A DNA stretch of 64,000 nucleotides from Aeoliella sp052161615 (GCF_052161615.1 NZ_CP197417.1:1054001-1118000), one strand, 5' to 3'; shown: positions 43,232 to 52,932, counted from the stretch's first letter. Notes: generated by a model from the sequence alone, not told the origin. Numbers and translations are program-made.

Positions 43232-44650
43232 ATGAAACATTTCGATTGCGTCGTCATCGGCACTGGTCCTGCTGGCCAGAAGGGTGCCATCCAAGCCGCC
43301 AAGCTCGGCAAGCGGGTCGCAATCATCGAGAAGACGCGCGTGCTGGGTGGGGCACAGATCAACACGGGCACTATCCCGTCGAAGGCGCTCCGCGAAGCCG
43401 TGCTGCACCTCACCGGTGCCGCGCAGCGGGGGCTCTTCGGTTCCAGCTACCGCGTCAAGCGAAACATTACCATCGCCGACCTCGTTTCGGTGTCGCAAAC
43501 CGTCATCCGTCACGAGTGGGACCTGATCCTCAATCAGTTCGAGCGCAATGGCATAGAGCTGCTGTGGGGTTCGGCGCGATTTGCGAGTGAGCACGAACTG
43601 TTCGTCGAAGGGCCCGAGTCGGTTGAGAAGATCTCGGCCGACAAGTTCCTGATCGCCGTTGGCACCAAGCCCGCTCGTCCCGCGGATATCCCGTTCAATG
43701 AGCACACGATTCTCACTAGCGACGAACTGCTAAAGCTCAATAGCTTGCCCAAAAGCATGATCGTCGTCGGCGGCGGCGTCATCGGCACCGAGTACGCCTG
43801 CATCATGGCGACGCTGGGCGTGAAAGTCACGCTGGTGGAAGGACGTCGTCAGGCGCTCGGGTTCCTCGATCGCGAAATCGGCGACGCGTTCCACTACTTC
43901 ATGCGGCAGCGCGGCATCACGCTCCGGCTCGGCGAAAAGGTCGAGTCGATCAAAGAAATCGAAATCCTCAACGGTACCACGCGCAAACTCGTCGAAGCTC
44001 AACTCGAAAGCGGCAAGACCCTCCGCGCGCAGACGCTGCTGTACGCCGTCGGGCGTCAGGGCGTGTGCGGCACGCTCGGACTCGACAACGCGGGCATCGA
44101 GTACGACGACCGCGAGCGATTGCACGTCAACGAGCAGTATCAAACCAATGTGCCGCACGTTTACGCCGCGGGCGACGTCATCGGCTTTCCGGCACTCGCC
44201 TCGACTGCCATGGAACAAGGCCGCCGCGCGGTCTGCCACGCCTTCGGCCAGTGCGACGTTGGCAACTACAACACCGAGCTCTTCCCGTTCGGCATCTACG
44301 CGGTGCCTGAGATTTCGATGGTCGGCAAGACCGAAGAGCAACTTACCGAAGCGGGCATTCCCTACGAAGCGGGCATCGCCCACTACCGCGAAATCGCCCG
44401 CGCTCAACTGCTCGGCGACACACTCGGCATGCTCAAGCTGCTGATCCACCAGGACACGCACAAAATCCTGGGCGTCCACGTCATCGGCGCGGGCGCCACG
44501 GAGTTGATCCACATCGGCCAGGCCGTGATGGCCCTCGACGGCGACGCGGAGTTCTTCATCAATAACGTGTTCAACTTCCCGACGCTCGCCGAGTGCTACA
44601 AAGTCGCAGCCTACAACGGCCTCAATAAGTTGAATCTGGTCTACGCGTAA
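43232..44650 (+). CDS. sthA: Soluble pyridine nucleotide transhydrogenase-like flavoprotein (SthA)
   Basis: 472 aa. FAD-binding CVVIGTGPAGQKGAIQAAKL, NAD-binding VVGGGVIGTEYACIMATLG, a central FAD motif YAAGDVIGF and a C-terminal dimerisation domain (HVIGAGATELIHIGQAVMAL). Where lipoamide dehydrogenases have the redox pair CxxxxC it reads GGAQINTGTIPSK, without either Cys, as in SthA, so it transfers hydride between NADPH and NAD+ and not to disulfides. Alternative: a related disulfide-type reductase without its cysteines. It stands alone. Confidence 0.87.
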   Translation: MKHFDCVVIGTGPAGQKGAIQAAKLGKRVAIIEKTRVLGGAQINTGTIPSKALREAVLHLTGAAQRGLFGSSYRVKRNITIADLVSVSQTVIRHEWDLILNQFERNGIELLWGSARFASEHELFVEGPESVEKISADKFLIAVGTKPARPADIPFNEHTILTSDELLKLNSLPKSMIVVGGGVIGTEYACIMATLGVKVTLVEGRRQALGFLDREIGDAFHYFMRQRGITLRLGEKVESIKEIEILNGTTRKLVEAQLESGKTLRAQTLLYAVGRQGVCGTLGLDNAGIEYDDRERLHVNEQYQTNVPHVYAAGDVIGFPALASTAMEQGRRAVCHAFGQCDVGNYNTELFPFGIYAVPEISMVGKTEEQLTEAGIPYEAGIAHYREIARAQLLGDTLGMLKLLIHQDTHKILGVHVIGAGATELIHIGQAVMALDGDAEFFINNVFNFPTLAECYKVAAYNGLNKLNLVYA

Positions 44651-44729
44651 GCGCCAAAGCAAAACCGCAAACCTCCGCCCCGCCAAGAGACTCGCCAACG
44701 GCTAGCCTCTTCGCGGTGAACGGCGACGT

Positions 44730-45332
44730 TCAATAATCGTCATCCACCTGCGCCAACTTCCACAGCTCCCGATACTTTTCGGCGACACAGGGATTGAACT
44801 GGTCCGCGTAGTCCTCCGCTAAGCTGTTGGCGCTGATGAGCCTTGTCACGTCCGCCAAATCCTGCATGCGGTGCGGGGCGGTCATGCCGCTCGTGAGCTT
44901 CAGCTCTAGACGCGTCGGCAGCGTGATGTAGGGAATCCCGTCGATCGTTGTGTTGTCAATGGATTCGGGATCGGGAAACGCGATTGGTTTCGGTAACCCA
45001 TCGCCCGGATAGTCGCCGACCAAAAGCGTGACAATACTCACCTCGGCGACCGCGTCGCGGAAATTCTTCGACCCTTCGAACTTATCCACCCAACCGCGAC
45101 CCAGATGGGCCTCTTTGAACCGCTGAAGGTTCTCGCGCGAGATGAGGATATTGATGTCCGCCGTCGTGCGGTGGTAGCCGTGGGCGTTGGCGGCCATGGC
45201 TCCGGCGATGGCGAAGGGGATGTTCATTTCACGGAGTGTCTTGGTGAGCCGCGCCATCGCTTCGTGAATAGGGGAGGTGCCCATGAAGAATGCGTCCGCA
45301 AGTTTAGCAATGTCCAGCATCGAAGTGGTCAC
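44730..45332 (-). CDS. Nucleotidyltransferase-like protein (possible AbiEii/MNT-type), key residue changed
   Basis: 200 aa. IAGAMAANAHGYHRTTADIN and the following ILI match the start of nucleotidyltransferase domains (HG..R.T.DID), here with DIN instead of DID: the second metal-binding Asp is Asn. The rest (FPDPESIDNTTIDGIPYITL, RLELKLTSGM, MQDLADVTRLI) agrees with standalone nucleotidyltransferase-like proteins that bind or modify nucleic acid or toxin partners. With the changed residue it may be inactive. No HEPN or antitoxin partner gene is adjacent. Confidence 0.7.
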   Translation of the reverse strand: MTTSMLDIAKLADAFFMGTSPIHEAMARLTKTLREMNIPFAIAGAMAANAHGYHRTTADINILISRENLQRFKEAHLGRGWVDKFEGSKNFRDAVAEVSIVTLLVGDYPGDGLPKPIAFPDPESIDNTTIDGIPYITLPTRLELKLTSGMTAPHRMQDLADVTRLISANSLAEDYADQFNPCVAEKYRELWKLAQVDDDY

Positions 45333-45473
45333 TCACACCGTTCCACAAAAAACTCACGCATGCATCATATCCAGTCTGCCTAACCTAACACGCTCAACTT
45401 CCTCCGTCCGGCACGCAAACTGCATTCTCCCGGCCCACTTCCACAACTCCATTTCCTGTCCAAGGATGCCAAC

Positions 45474-46889
45474 ATGCCGGTGCAGCTTGTTACTCCGTCC
45501 GATAATTCGCCCGAGCCCGAGATCGATCCGCCCCGGCCGCCCCATCCAGGTCCGCCGCAACCAGGCGAACCGCCGGGAACTCCGGATCCCATGATTGATC
45601 CTCCGCCGAGCAATCCGGTCGTTCCGCCGCCAGCACCTGTGGAGCCGCGAGATCAGCTTAAAGTGCCGGTGCTAGCCGATAGCTCGCTCTCGGTGATCAG
45701 CAATCCCTACGGGTTCATTGGCGAGACGTGCCGCAAGCACCAGACACCGCTGTTCGAGACGCGGCTGCTACTGAGTAAATCGGTTTGCATGCTGGGGGCG
45801 GATGCGGCGCAGATGTTTTATGACGAAACGCGGATCACGCGCAAAGGCGCCACGCCCGGTCGGGTGCAGAAGGTGCTCTTCGGCAAAGGGGGCGTGCAAG
45901 GCCTCGACGATGCGGCCCACAAGCATCGCAAAGCGATGTTCGTCGAGTTACTAAGTCCCACCGAAGTAGAGCGACTAGTCGCGGCGTGCGAACGCATCTG
46001 GCCAGCCTATCGCGAGCGATGCAAGACGACCGAGCGTGTAGTTCTCTACGACGAAGTCTGCGAACTGCTCTGCCAAGCCGCCTGCGACTGGGCGGCTGTT
46101 CCGCTTAAGGCCGACGAGGTGCAGCAGCGGACTCGCGAGCTGGTCGCCATGTTCCAGTTCGCCGGCTCGATGGGGCCGAAGTACTGGTGGGCGCGATGGA
46201 TGCGCAATCGAGGCAACGCGTGGATCAAGGGCATCATTCGCCAGATCCGTGCGGGCGAGCTCCAAGTGCCTCACAACAGCCCTGCTTACGTGGTCGCCCA
46301 GCATCGCGATCTCAATGGAAAGCTGCTCTGCGAGCACGACGCCGCAATCGAACTGATCAATTTGCTAAGGCCGATCGTCGCCATCGCCGTGTTCATCGTC
46401 TTCACGGCGCACGCCCTGCACGAGCATCCCGAGTGCCGCGATCGAGTTGCCAATAACGACGAGTACCGCGAGTGGTTCGTCCAGGAAGTGCGAAGACTCT
46501 ATCCGTTCTTCCCGTTCACCTCAGGAATCGTGCGGAAGAACTTCACCTGGCGCGGCTACGAGTTCAAGGAGGGACGCCGGGTGCTGCTCGACCTCTACGG
46601 CACGAACCGCGACCCCTCGATTTGGGACAACGCCGAGGCGTTCCGCCCCGAGCGATTCGCCAGCGGCGACAACAGCCCGTTTGGCTTCATTCCCCAAGGG
46701 GGTGGCGACGCTCGTGTCACGCACCGCTGTCCCGGCGAAGGAGCCACCATCGAGATTATGAAATGGGCCGTCGCCAACTTGGTGAAGGACCTCAACTACC
46801 GAGTCCCGCCGCAAGACTTGAAACTCGAGATGACAAAGCTCCCTGCGCTGCCGCAGGATCGGTTCGTCATCGAGTGCAGATCGTCATAG
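45474..46889 (+). CDS. CYP152-family P450 (fatty-acid peroxygenase) with a proline-rich N-terminus
   Basis: 471 aa. Residues 1-60 are almost only Pro, Glu, Gly and hydrophobics (a disordered leader). The P450 body follows: ExxR at Glu338-Arg341 (EVRRLYP), haem ligand Cys419 (RCPGEG). Arg299-Pro300 (NLLRPIVAI) replaces the usual acid-alcohol pair, the mark of CYP152 peroxygenases that use H2O2 and a fatty-acid carboxylate. The position that decides between decarboxylation (His) and hydroxylation (Gln) reads Gln142 (GGVQGL), so hydroxylase activity is predicted. AAGGA stands eight bases before the ATG, so the leader appears translated. Its 3' end overlaps the convergent lipoprotein gene. Confidence 0.9.
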   Translation: MPVQLVTPSDNSPEPEIDPPRPPHPGPPQPGEPPGTPDPMIDPPPSNPVVPPPAPVEPRDQLKVPVLADSSLSVISNPYGFIGETCRKHQTPLFETRLLLSKSVCMLGADAAQMFYDETRITRKGATPGRVQKVLFGKGGVQGLDDAAHKHRKAMFVELLSPTEVERLVAACERIWPAYRERCKTTERVVLYDEVCELLCQAACDWAAVPLKADEVQQRTRELVAMFQFAGSMGPKYWWARWMRNRGNAWIKGIIRQIRAGELQVPHNSPAYVVAQHRDLNGKLLCEHDAAIELINLLRPIVAIAVFIVFTAHALHEHPECRDRVANNDEYREWFVQEVRRLYPFFPFTSGIVRKNFTWRGYEFKEGRRVLLDLYGTNRDPSIWDNAEAFRPERFASGDNSPFGFIPQGGGDARVTHRCPGEGATIEIMKWAVANLVKDLNYRVPPQDLKLEMTKLPALPQDRFVIECRSS

Positions 46890-47324
46890 CTCGAACGGCG
46901 GGAGTGTCGTCGACTCGGCCGGAATCGTCACCTTGAGTTCGCTCTTGTCGTGGTTGTACTTGCCGCCGAGCTTGTCCTTGGGCGCAGGAGCCGACTCGGG
47001 GTCGGCGTTCTCAGGAATCGCTTCTTCCCACAGAATAACCACACGATAGTTCCCGTCCGGGGCACCGTCGCCGGACGTGTAAGAAGTGATCTCAAACGAC
47101 CCATCCTCTGCGACAGTGGCCGAGGGAATCGGCGACTTCGGGTCGCTGAACTTCTCATCGAGCCCAATCAGCGTTACCTTCGCCCCCGCGGCGGGCTGCC
47201 CCGCGACGGTGACCGAACCACTCACGGGATAAACCGCCATCTGACCATCGGGCGGGCCACATCCCACGACTGCCGCCAAGACCAGCATGTAACCAACACA
47301 AGCAGCGAAACGTAAAACCATCAT
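46884..47324 (-). CDS. Small lipoprotein with a carboxypeptidase-regulatory-like domain
   Basis: 146 aa. Signal peptide with lipobox AAVVGC (Cys22), then VYPVSGSVTVAGQPAAGAKV, a beta-sandwich opening typical of planctomycete lipoproteins that are often found with DUF1559 genes. No enzymatic residues. The DUF1559 gene ends 63 bases upstream, on the same strand, so the two are probably co-transcribed. The stop overlaps the P450 gene by six bases. Confidence 0.8.
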   Translation of the reverse strand: MMVLRFAACVGYMLVLAAVVGCGPPDGQMAVYPVSGSVTVAGQPAAGAKVTLIGLDEKFSDPKSPIPSATVAEDGSFEITSYTSGDGAPDGNYRVVILWEEAIPENADPESAPAPKDKLGGKYNHDKSELKVTIPAESTTLPPFEL

Positions 47325-47387
47325 AACGTCGTGAGTATCCTCGAAAGAGCTAGCAGATTAAATCAGACTGCGTTCGACTAGGCGATA

Positions 47388-48404
47388 TCACTCCGTGGTA
47401 GGAGCCACGTCCTCGCCAGCACGGGTGAAGAGCGAGACGTAGGTTTCGGGATCCACCGAGTCGCTAATGAATCGCACGGACGCATCGCCCATCGTGTAGT
47501 TGCAGCCGCCGGTGTGAAAACTGTAGGTCTCGTGGTTGTTGGTGCAGTTGTGCATGGCGTTACCGCACACCTCGTGGACGTCGTACCAAGCCTGGCCATC
47601 GACCCACAGTGCCCCGCGAGTCGTGCTACCTTTTGGGGCGCCGTTTTCGTAGAGATCGGGCCGGCCTGCGTCTTCGAACCACATGATCGAGTTCGACTGT
47701 CCGTCCTTCACGTACCGCAGCTTGGGGATCTGAAACTTACCGCTGCTGTGGGTTAGCGAGGTCGCCCCGGGAGTGTAAGTGCCCGAACGGACGTTCGACG
47801 CCAGCATGCTGTTCCAATCGGCGCGCATCTTGATCTTCTTGGTGGCTAGCAAGTTATCGATGTTCGCGTTGTCGGTGATCGAATCGCAAATGGCGTAGTC
47901 GCACAGACCGGCCGTGGCACTGGTCGATGGCAAATCGGTGGGGCCGGAACTTGCGGCGGGCGGGGGCGTCGTGGGGCAACGAAACACGTCGATCACGGTG
48001 GTAAGTGCCAGCTTCAGGTTGTTGCGAGAACTTGGATTGAATCGATCGCCGACCGTTTCATAACCAGGTACGCTCCAGTCGTACTGATCGGCGACTGCCT
48101 GTTGCTCCATGAACGGCATGATGTAGGCGATGACGTTGTGATTGCTGCCATCGGAGTGCGACGGCGGAAGCTCCTTCTGCGTGTCCTCGTAGTTCAGCAC
48201 GGCGAGGCCCAATTGCTTCATGTTGTTCACGCAGCTCGTTCGTCGGGCTGCTTCGCGAGCCGATTGCACGGCCGGCAGCAAGAGCGCGACCAGGATGCCT
48301 ATGATAGCGATCACGACCAGCAACTCGACGAGCGTGAAGCCCGGGTGGGGTAGGGAAGTGGGGCGGGACAGGATTGCCGTCAGACGGCGGGGCGTGCGTT
48401 CCAT
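47388..48404 (-). CDS. DUF1559 prepilin-like protein
   Basis: 338 aa. The N-terminus has a type IV prepilin/pseudopilin signal: GFTLVELLVVIAIIGILVAL followed by LLPAVQSAREAARR, the classic N-methylation motif. The rest is the DUF1559 domain (CVNNMKQLGLAVLNYEDTQK, TYSFHTGGCNYTMGDASVRF). DUF1559 proteins are the most expanded family in planctomycetes; they are thought to be secreted and surface-bound. ATG 48404 is chosen so that the signal is near the start. It lies between two PEP-CTERM genes and the lipoprotein gene, all on the minus strand. Confidence 0.9.
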   Translation of the reverse strand: MERTPRRLTAILSRPTSLPHPGFTLVELLVVIAIIGILVALLLPAVQSAREAARRTSCVNNMKQLGLAVLNYEDTQKELPPSHSDGSNHNVIAYIMPFMEQQAVADQYDWSVPGYETVGDRFNPSSRNNLKLALTTVIDVFRCPTTPPPAASSGPTDLPSTSATAGLCDYAICDSITDNANIDNLLATKKIKMRADWNSMLASNVRSGTYTPGATSLTHSSGKFQIPKLRYVKDGQSNSIMWFEDAGRPDLYENGAPKGSTTRGALWVDGQAWYDVHEVCGNAMHNCTNNHETYSFHTGGCNYTMGDASVRFISDSVDPETYVSLFTRAGEDVAPTTE

Positions 48405-48568
48405 TGCGCGTGGCCTCAAATACAGGGTTTTTGTTTGCCGACGGGGGGGAAAGTCGGCACATCGTTCGATTGATAAAGCGGCACCGCGTGTGTTCGCCAT
48501 CCGACGTCTCGGACCAACAAGCACCGCGGTGCCGCTGCTGCCTACGCAGTTATAGGGAGTGGTAGTTA

Positions 48569-51046
48569 CTACTTCGCCGAGCGCAGGCGAACGAACCAGG
48601 CACCGGCGAGTCCTGCCGCCAGCACAAGGTAAGTCGCGGGCTCGGGAACATTGTTGGCTTCAAGGCCGCCAGTGAGACCACCGAGCGAGCTGCCGAAGTT
48701 GGCCTTCCATGCTTGGTAGTCCGCCGCACCGATAACGCCCGTGCTCGCGAGGTCGCGAGAGCCTTCGGCCAGCGCCGAGGCATCGCCACCCAGGTTGTCA
48801 CGCCACACGGTGTAATCGGCGAGGTTCACGGTGCCATCGCCGTTGTAGTCGCCCACGAGACCTTCGGGCGTTTCGACGCCGTAGGAGAAGTAGGCGAAGC
48901 TGAAGGGCGTATTCACTTGCGCGTAGAGCGAGCCCATCTCGGCATCGATGGCGATATCGTTATCAATTTGGACACCGAGTGCCTGGATGATGAACGTGCC
49001 GTCCAGGCTGCCTGTGCCCGCTTCGTACGACATTTGAGCACCCGAACTGCGGGTCTCGTTATCGATCACGCCGGACGACAGGGCCGAATTCAAGAGCAGC
49101 ATACCATCATTAGGCGTAACGCCATCGATGGTCAGATGGTAGATGCCCGGGCTGGGGTTCGTCAGGCTGAAGTCGCCCGCATCGCCCGCCAACACCGAAC
49201 CATTCGCGGCAATGCGAGCAGCAACGGTATCAGCGTCGGAGTAGGGAACGTACAGATGATTCACGCCATCGGTGCTGTCTTCGGCGAGACCCGAGTTGTC
49301 GAATCGCTCGACCTTCCACGAATTGCCCGAGATACCAACGGTGGCGTAGTTGTCGTTGTTGCCAGATGCGGTTGCCAGGAGGACGCCGTTATTCACGTCG
49401 TTCGGATTGGTGGGAGTAAACGTCAGTTCCGAGGTGCTATCGACTCCCGAGGTGAGCACGCCAGGCGTGAACGGTGTCGCGGCGTTTGCCACGGGAGCGT
49501 ACTTGGCATTCGACTGCACGTACATCACGGCGAAGTCAATATTCAACTCGGCGTCCGCATTGCCATTGGCTGTGCCCGTGGCGATCTCCCACTTGCCGTT
49601 GATCACGCTGGTTGCGACGACTCCCGAGCCAGAGGCACCGCCGGTACCGCTATTGTCGCGATTGATCTGCGTGGGCGTGGCGAACAGAACGCCTTCGGTT
49701 CCACGAGCGTACGTATTGGCGACCGAGATCGCGTAATCGCCCCGGTTGATGTAGGGAATGTCAACGCCCGGCGATCCCGAGGCGACCTCGGCATCCGTGT
49801 CGTCGTTCTCGTTGCCGGGGCCGTTCTCCGTGACCTTGACGTTGCCGCCGTAGGCCGATTGCAGCGAAGCGTCCCAGTTCTCAATTGCGCGAATTCCGCC
49901 ATTGACGGTTCCGCCCTCGTTGATGTCGTTGGGAATGAAGGCAAAGTTGAACGAAGGGACCGTATTGCCCACGTTCTGGAGACCGGGTTGGTTTTCCGAC
50001 ACGGGCGTGTCACGCGAAGTCAGCGTCCAGCCTCCTTGGCCGTTCGGCTCGGCGGTGACCATGTTGTCGCCACTCGCACCGCTGCCAGTGCTCTCGGCGC
50101 TGAACAGCAGCGTGCCCGTTTCAGGAGTCTGCCCGGCGATCGTCAGCGTGTACACGCCATCGTTGCCCGGATCGTTAGGCGAAGCACCCGGTGTACGAGT
50201 AACGGTGAAGTTGCCCTGCCGAAAGATCGCGTTGCCTTGACCGTTGACCTTGCCCATGGTGATGCCTTCCACTCCGGCGGGAATGTAGGCGAACGCGACA
50301 GGCTGTTGCTGATAAGTCTCCAGCACTTCTTCGGTGATGTGGCGAGTGTAGATACCCAGGCTCGTGCCATCGGCCGAGACGCCCGAGAGGGCGAAGTTGT
50401 CGGCATTCGCGCCACCGCTGACGAACAGCAAGCCTTGTCGTGCGTGATCCGTTACGCCGAGGCTCGAGAGATTGAGCGTGTGCTTGCCGTTGCCGCCATC
50501 GATGAACTGATTGCCAAGCTGCAAACCCGCGGTCGCATTGATAGACGTAAACGCCGTGTCGACAGCACCCGCCGTATGTCCAGCGATCCAACCATCGGCA
50601 AAGGGAAAGTACACGGCCGAGACGTCGACGTTCCACTCGACGCCCTGGAAGGTGTCGTGGGTGGCCACAAAGTAACCAGCGGTACCCGTACGCGCGGCGG
50701 AGGCGATAGCATATCGGCGATCTTCAACGCCCAAGGCATCTACGATGACCGATGCGCTGGAATTCTGCGCGACACTTGCCAGCATGATGCCGCTCGTCTG
50801 ATCGTCGTCGCGAGTCTCGCCGAACTGCAGGAAGTAATCGCCACGGTCGGCGCTGAAGACACTTACGGTGGGTGCTCCGCCAACCGTCGAAACATTTGCC
50901 GCAGTCAGAGTTACAGCAGCCGCGTTGTTGGCGGTCGTGTTCTCGACGACTTTGATCGTAATGTGATCGATCGCTTGGGCACGCGGTGCGGTCCCGCAGA
51001 AGGACACGGCGAGTGCCCCAACCAGTAGAAACTTCTTTCGGTGCAT
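48569..51046 (-). CDS. Large secreted PEP-CTERM protein with a dockerin-like motif
   Basis: 825 aa. A signal peptide (MHRKKFLLVGALAVSFCG) leads to a long Asn/Thr/Gly-rich, beta-rich region without Cys in the mature part that I see, with internal repeats: the motif YTLTIAGQTPETGTLLFSAE near 310 recurs as YHLTIDGVTPNDGMLLLNSA near 655. A dockerin-type Ca-binding element, GDYNGDGTVNLADYTVWRDN, stands near 740, and the end is PEP-CTERM: VPEPATYL, a hydrophobic helix and Arg. Exosortase should cleave and anchor it. The smaller protein encoded at 51133-52497 shares the modules. Confidence 0.87.
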   Translation of the reverse strand: MHRKKFLLVGALAVSFCGTAPRAQAIDHITIKVVENTTANNAAAVTLTAANVSTVGGAPTVSVFSADRGDYFLQFGETRDDDQTSGIMLASVAQNSSASVIVDALGVEDRRYAIASAARTGTAGYFVATHDTFQGVEWNVDVSAVYFPFADGWIAGHTAGAVDTAFTSINATAGLQLGNQFIDGGNGKHTLNLSSLGVTDHARQGLLFVSGGANADNFALSGVSADGTSLGIYTRHITEEVLETYQQQPVAFAYIPAGVEGITMGKVNGQGNAIFRQGNFTVTRTPGASPNDPGNDGVYTLTIAGQTPETGTLLFSAESTGSGASGDNMVTAEPNGQGGWTLTSRDTPVSENQPGLQNVGNTVPSFNFAFIPNDINEGGTVNGGIRAIENWDASLQSAYGGNVKVTENGPGNENDDTDAEVASGSPGVDIPYINRGDYAISVANTYARGTEGVLFATPTQINRDNSGTGGASGSGVVATSVINGKWEIATGTANGNADAELNIDFAVMYVQSNAKYAPVANAATPFTPGVLTSGVDSTSELTFTPTNPNDVNNGVLLATASGNNDNYATVGISGNSWKVERFDNSGLAEDSTDGVNHLYVPYSDADTVAARIAANGSVLAGDAGDFSLTNPSPGIYHLTIDGVTPNDGMLLLNSALSSGVIDNETRSSGAQMSYEAGTGSLDGTFIIQALGVQIDNDIAIDAEMGSLYAQVNTPFSFAYFSYGVETPEGLVGDYNGDGTVNLADYTVWRDNLGGDASALAEGSRDLASTGVIGAADYQAWKANFGSSLGGLTGGLEANNVPEPATYLVLAAGLAGAWFVRLRSAK

Positions 51047-51132
51047 CGTACTAAATCTCTATGTGAATTTCGGTAAAGACGGTGTTAGTTCAACTCGGAC
51101 AGCGCGATTCGCAAGCGCGAAGTCGGGTTGGA

Positions 51133-52497
51133 TCACACGCACGAACGACGTCGCGCCCATAGTGCGAGCGCCACAGGGACTCCCAGGAGCATGAGCGAAG
51201 TGGGCTCGGGAACGCTTGTCGAGATCGAACCAATGCTGCCGCTGAAGTTGCCGTAGGTGGGGCCCGTTGGGGCATTCGCGAATGGCATGAAGGCGAAGCT
51301 GAACGCGGGAATCGCACCCACCGACTCCAGTTGAGCCTGACGAAGACCGATGTCGCGAACCGCGATGTCCCAACCACCGCTCTGATTCGGTTGGTACGTC
51401 ACGAAGTTGTCGAAGGACGCCGCAGTATTGTCGAGCGAGCTCTCCGGCGAAACCATCAGCACGCCGGTCGAAGGGTCCTGGCCCGGAATCGTTAGCGAGT
51501 AGAGCCCATCAATTGAAGTCGAAACGGTCGCTCCACCTTGAACCAACGTAGTGTCAGAAATCCCGTCATTCACGGTGGCGAAGGTACCATCTCCATTGAC
51601 TTTGCCCATGGCGATCGGGGTCCCAACAGCATTGGTTTGTCCGAAGGGAACGTAGACAAAAGCCACGGGGTCCTGCTCGGTACTAGTGCCGTTGCTTCCG
51701 TTGTCGCGGGTGATGATGTGGAATGAATCGCCCGACGCACTCGGATGCGACAGGGCGTAGTTGTCTTCGTTCTTTGCGTGAGCGACGAACAACAGGCCAT
51801 CCGTACGAGTGTCGGCGTTGAGGTTCGTTGGCAAGAACAGTTGATGCTGTCCGTTGGTGCCGCCGAACAAGGTGCCCGTCGTCGAGGTTGGCGATCCGTT
51901 TAGTGTGACAATGTTGTTGCCGGTGGAGCTGATGATGCCGGCGTTGATGCTGGTAAACACGCCGCCGTTCGCCGTGTTGTTCGCAGCGCCAGTGATCCAG
52001 CCTTCGCTAAACGGAAAATAAGCCGCGGAGACGTTGGTGTTGAGTTCGATCCCTGAGTTGCTCGCCGCAGTGGCGATGAAGTACTGCTCGTAGTCGTCCG
52101 CCGTGTCTTCCGGAGTGCCGTTGTTGAGCAGCGACTTCGCCGCCGAAGCGGTACCGACGCCGTACAATGGAATGCCAGCTTTGTCGAAATGCTTCGAGAA
52201 ATTCTGCGTTACGAAGGGGAACATCACGCCGTTTGCTACGTCGTCTTTCGACCCACCTTGCGAAGCGCTGAAGTCGAGATTGTAATCGCCCGCGTTCGAA
52301 CCTTCGCGAACTGCGGCGCCCGCAGTGGATTGGCCGGTCGGAATCGTGAAGTTCACGCTCGTGGCGTTGTTGCCGAAGTCATTCTGAACCACATTGAAGT
52401 TAGCCAACTCAACACCCGCCGCTTGCTGCACACCCAGCAGCATCAACGGGACTACAAACATCCCGCATCTGGCGTTTTTAACGTGCGTGATTCGCAT
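51133..52497 (-). CDS. Secreted PEP-CTERM protein, paralogue of the larger neighbour
   Basis: 454 aa. A signal peptide (ending near QQAAG), a beta-rich domain and a PEP-CTERM end (VPEPTSLMLLGVPVALALWA, then RRR). Shared with the large neighbour: AYFPFSEGWITGA versus YFPFADGWIAGH, GLLFVAHAKNEDNYALS versus GLLFVSGGANADNFALS, and YSLTIPGQDPSTGVLMVSPE versus YTLTIAGQTPETGTLLFSAE. The ATG at 52497 has GGAGG ten bases upstream; the TTG at 52506 is too close to it. No dockerin. Function unknown; likely a cell-surface or matrix protein. Confidence 0.86.
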   Translation of the reverse strand: MRITHVKNARCGMFVVPLMLLGVQQAAGVELANFNVVQNDFGNNATSVNFTIPTGQSTAGAAVREGSNAGDYNLDFSASQGGSKDDVANGVMFPFVTQNFSKHFDKAGIPLYGVGTASAAKSLLNNGTPEDTADDYEQYFIATAASNSGIELNTNVSAAYFPFSEGWITGAANNTANGGVFTSINAGIISSTGNNIVTLNGSPTSTTGTLFGGTNGQHQLFLPTNLNADTRTDGLLFVAHAKNEDNYALSHPSASGDSFHIITRDNGSNGTSTEQDPVAFVYVPFGQTNAVGTPIAMGKVNGDGTFATVNDGISDTTLVQGGATVSTSIDGLYSLTIPGQDPSTGVLMVSPESSLDNTAASFDNFVTYQPNQSGGWDIAVRDIGLRQAQLESVGAIPAFSFAFMPFANAPTGPTYGNFSGSIGSISTSVPEPTSLMLLGVPVALALWARRRSCV

Positions 52498-52932
52498 TTG
52501 CCTCAAGCCTCCAGCCGATCGTTGAAGTAGAAAACAATGGTCGTATTAGTACCGCTAACCGCGAGCTCCGAGATGCGAAGCACGTCCATAGCGTTCCTTG
52601 AGCGATAGCTCCGAATGCGGAGCTCCGCCGTCTATCAGAGAGGCCCGGCACCGCGGGCTCGCCTGCTGCAATTGGTTCTAGAATCCAATCGCAATCGATG
52701 TGGTTGAAGAATACACAATCGACTCTCCTCGCGCGCGAAGACAGCGTTAGAGTTGTGTGAAGTTCGGGCGAAACTATTGTGAAGGATTCAAGCCACGTAA
52801 ACTTGGGCGTTTACGCGGCTTCAGCATCCCGCAAGCCTCCGCGAAGTGCGAAGGGGATTGCCGCAGGTGGAAGTCATGAGAGAGTGACTTCTCGATTCGT
52901 CATCGCGCAACACATGAGATGCGCGACTAAGC
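52498..52932. other. Gap between the PEP-CTERM and PSD1 genes
   Basis: No gene is seen. A 13-bp hairpin AAGCCACGTAAAC-TTGGGC-GTTTACGCGGCTT (one wobble) lies at 52790-52821; it has no T-run. Promoters of the PEP-CTERM operon are expected in the left part. Confidence 0.5.

Noticed and set aside
48713..51028. Long open frame of 771 codons on the plus strand
   Set aside because: It is the mirror of the PEP-CTERM gene on the minus strand, which has a signal peptide, dockerin motif and sorting signal. The plus frame gives an Arg/Val/Gly-rich text without any domain.
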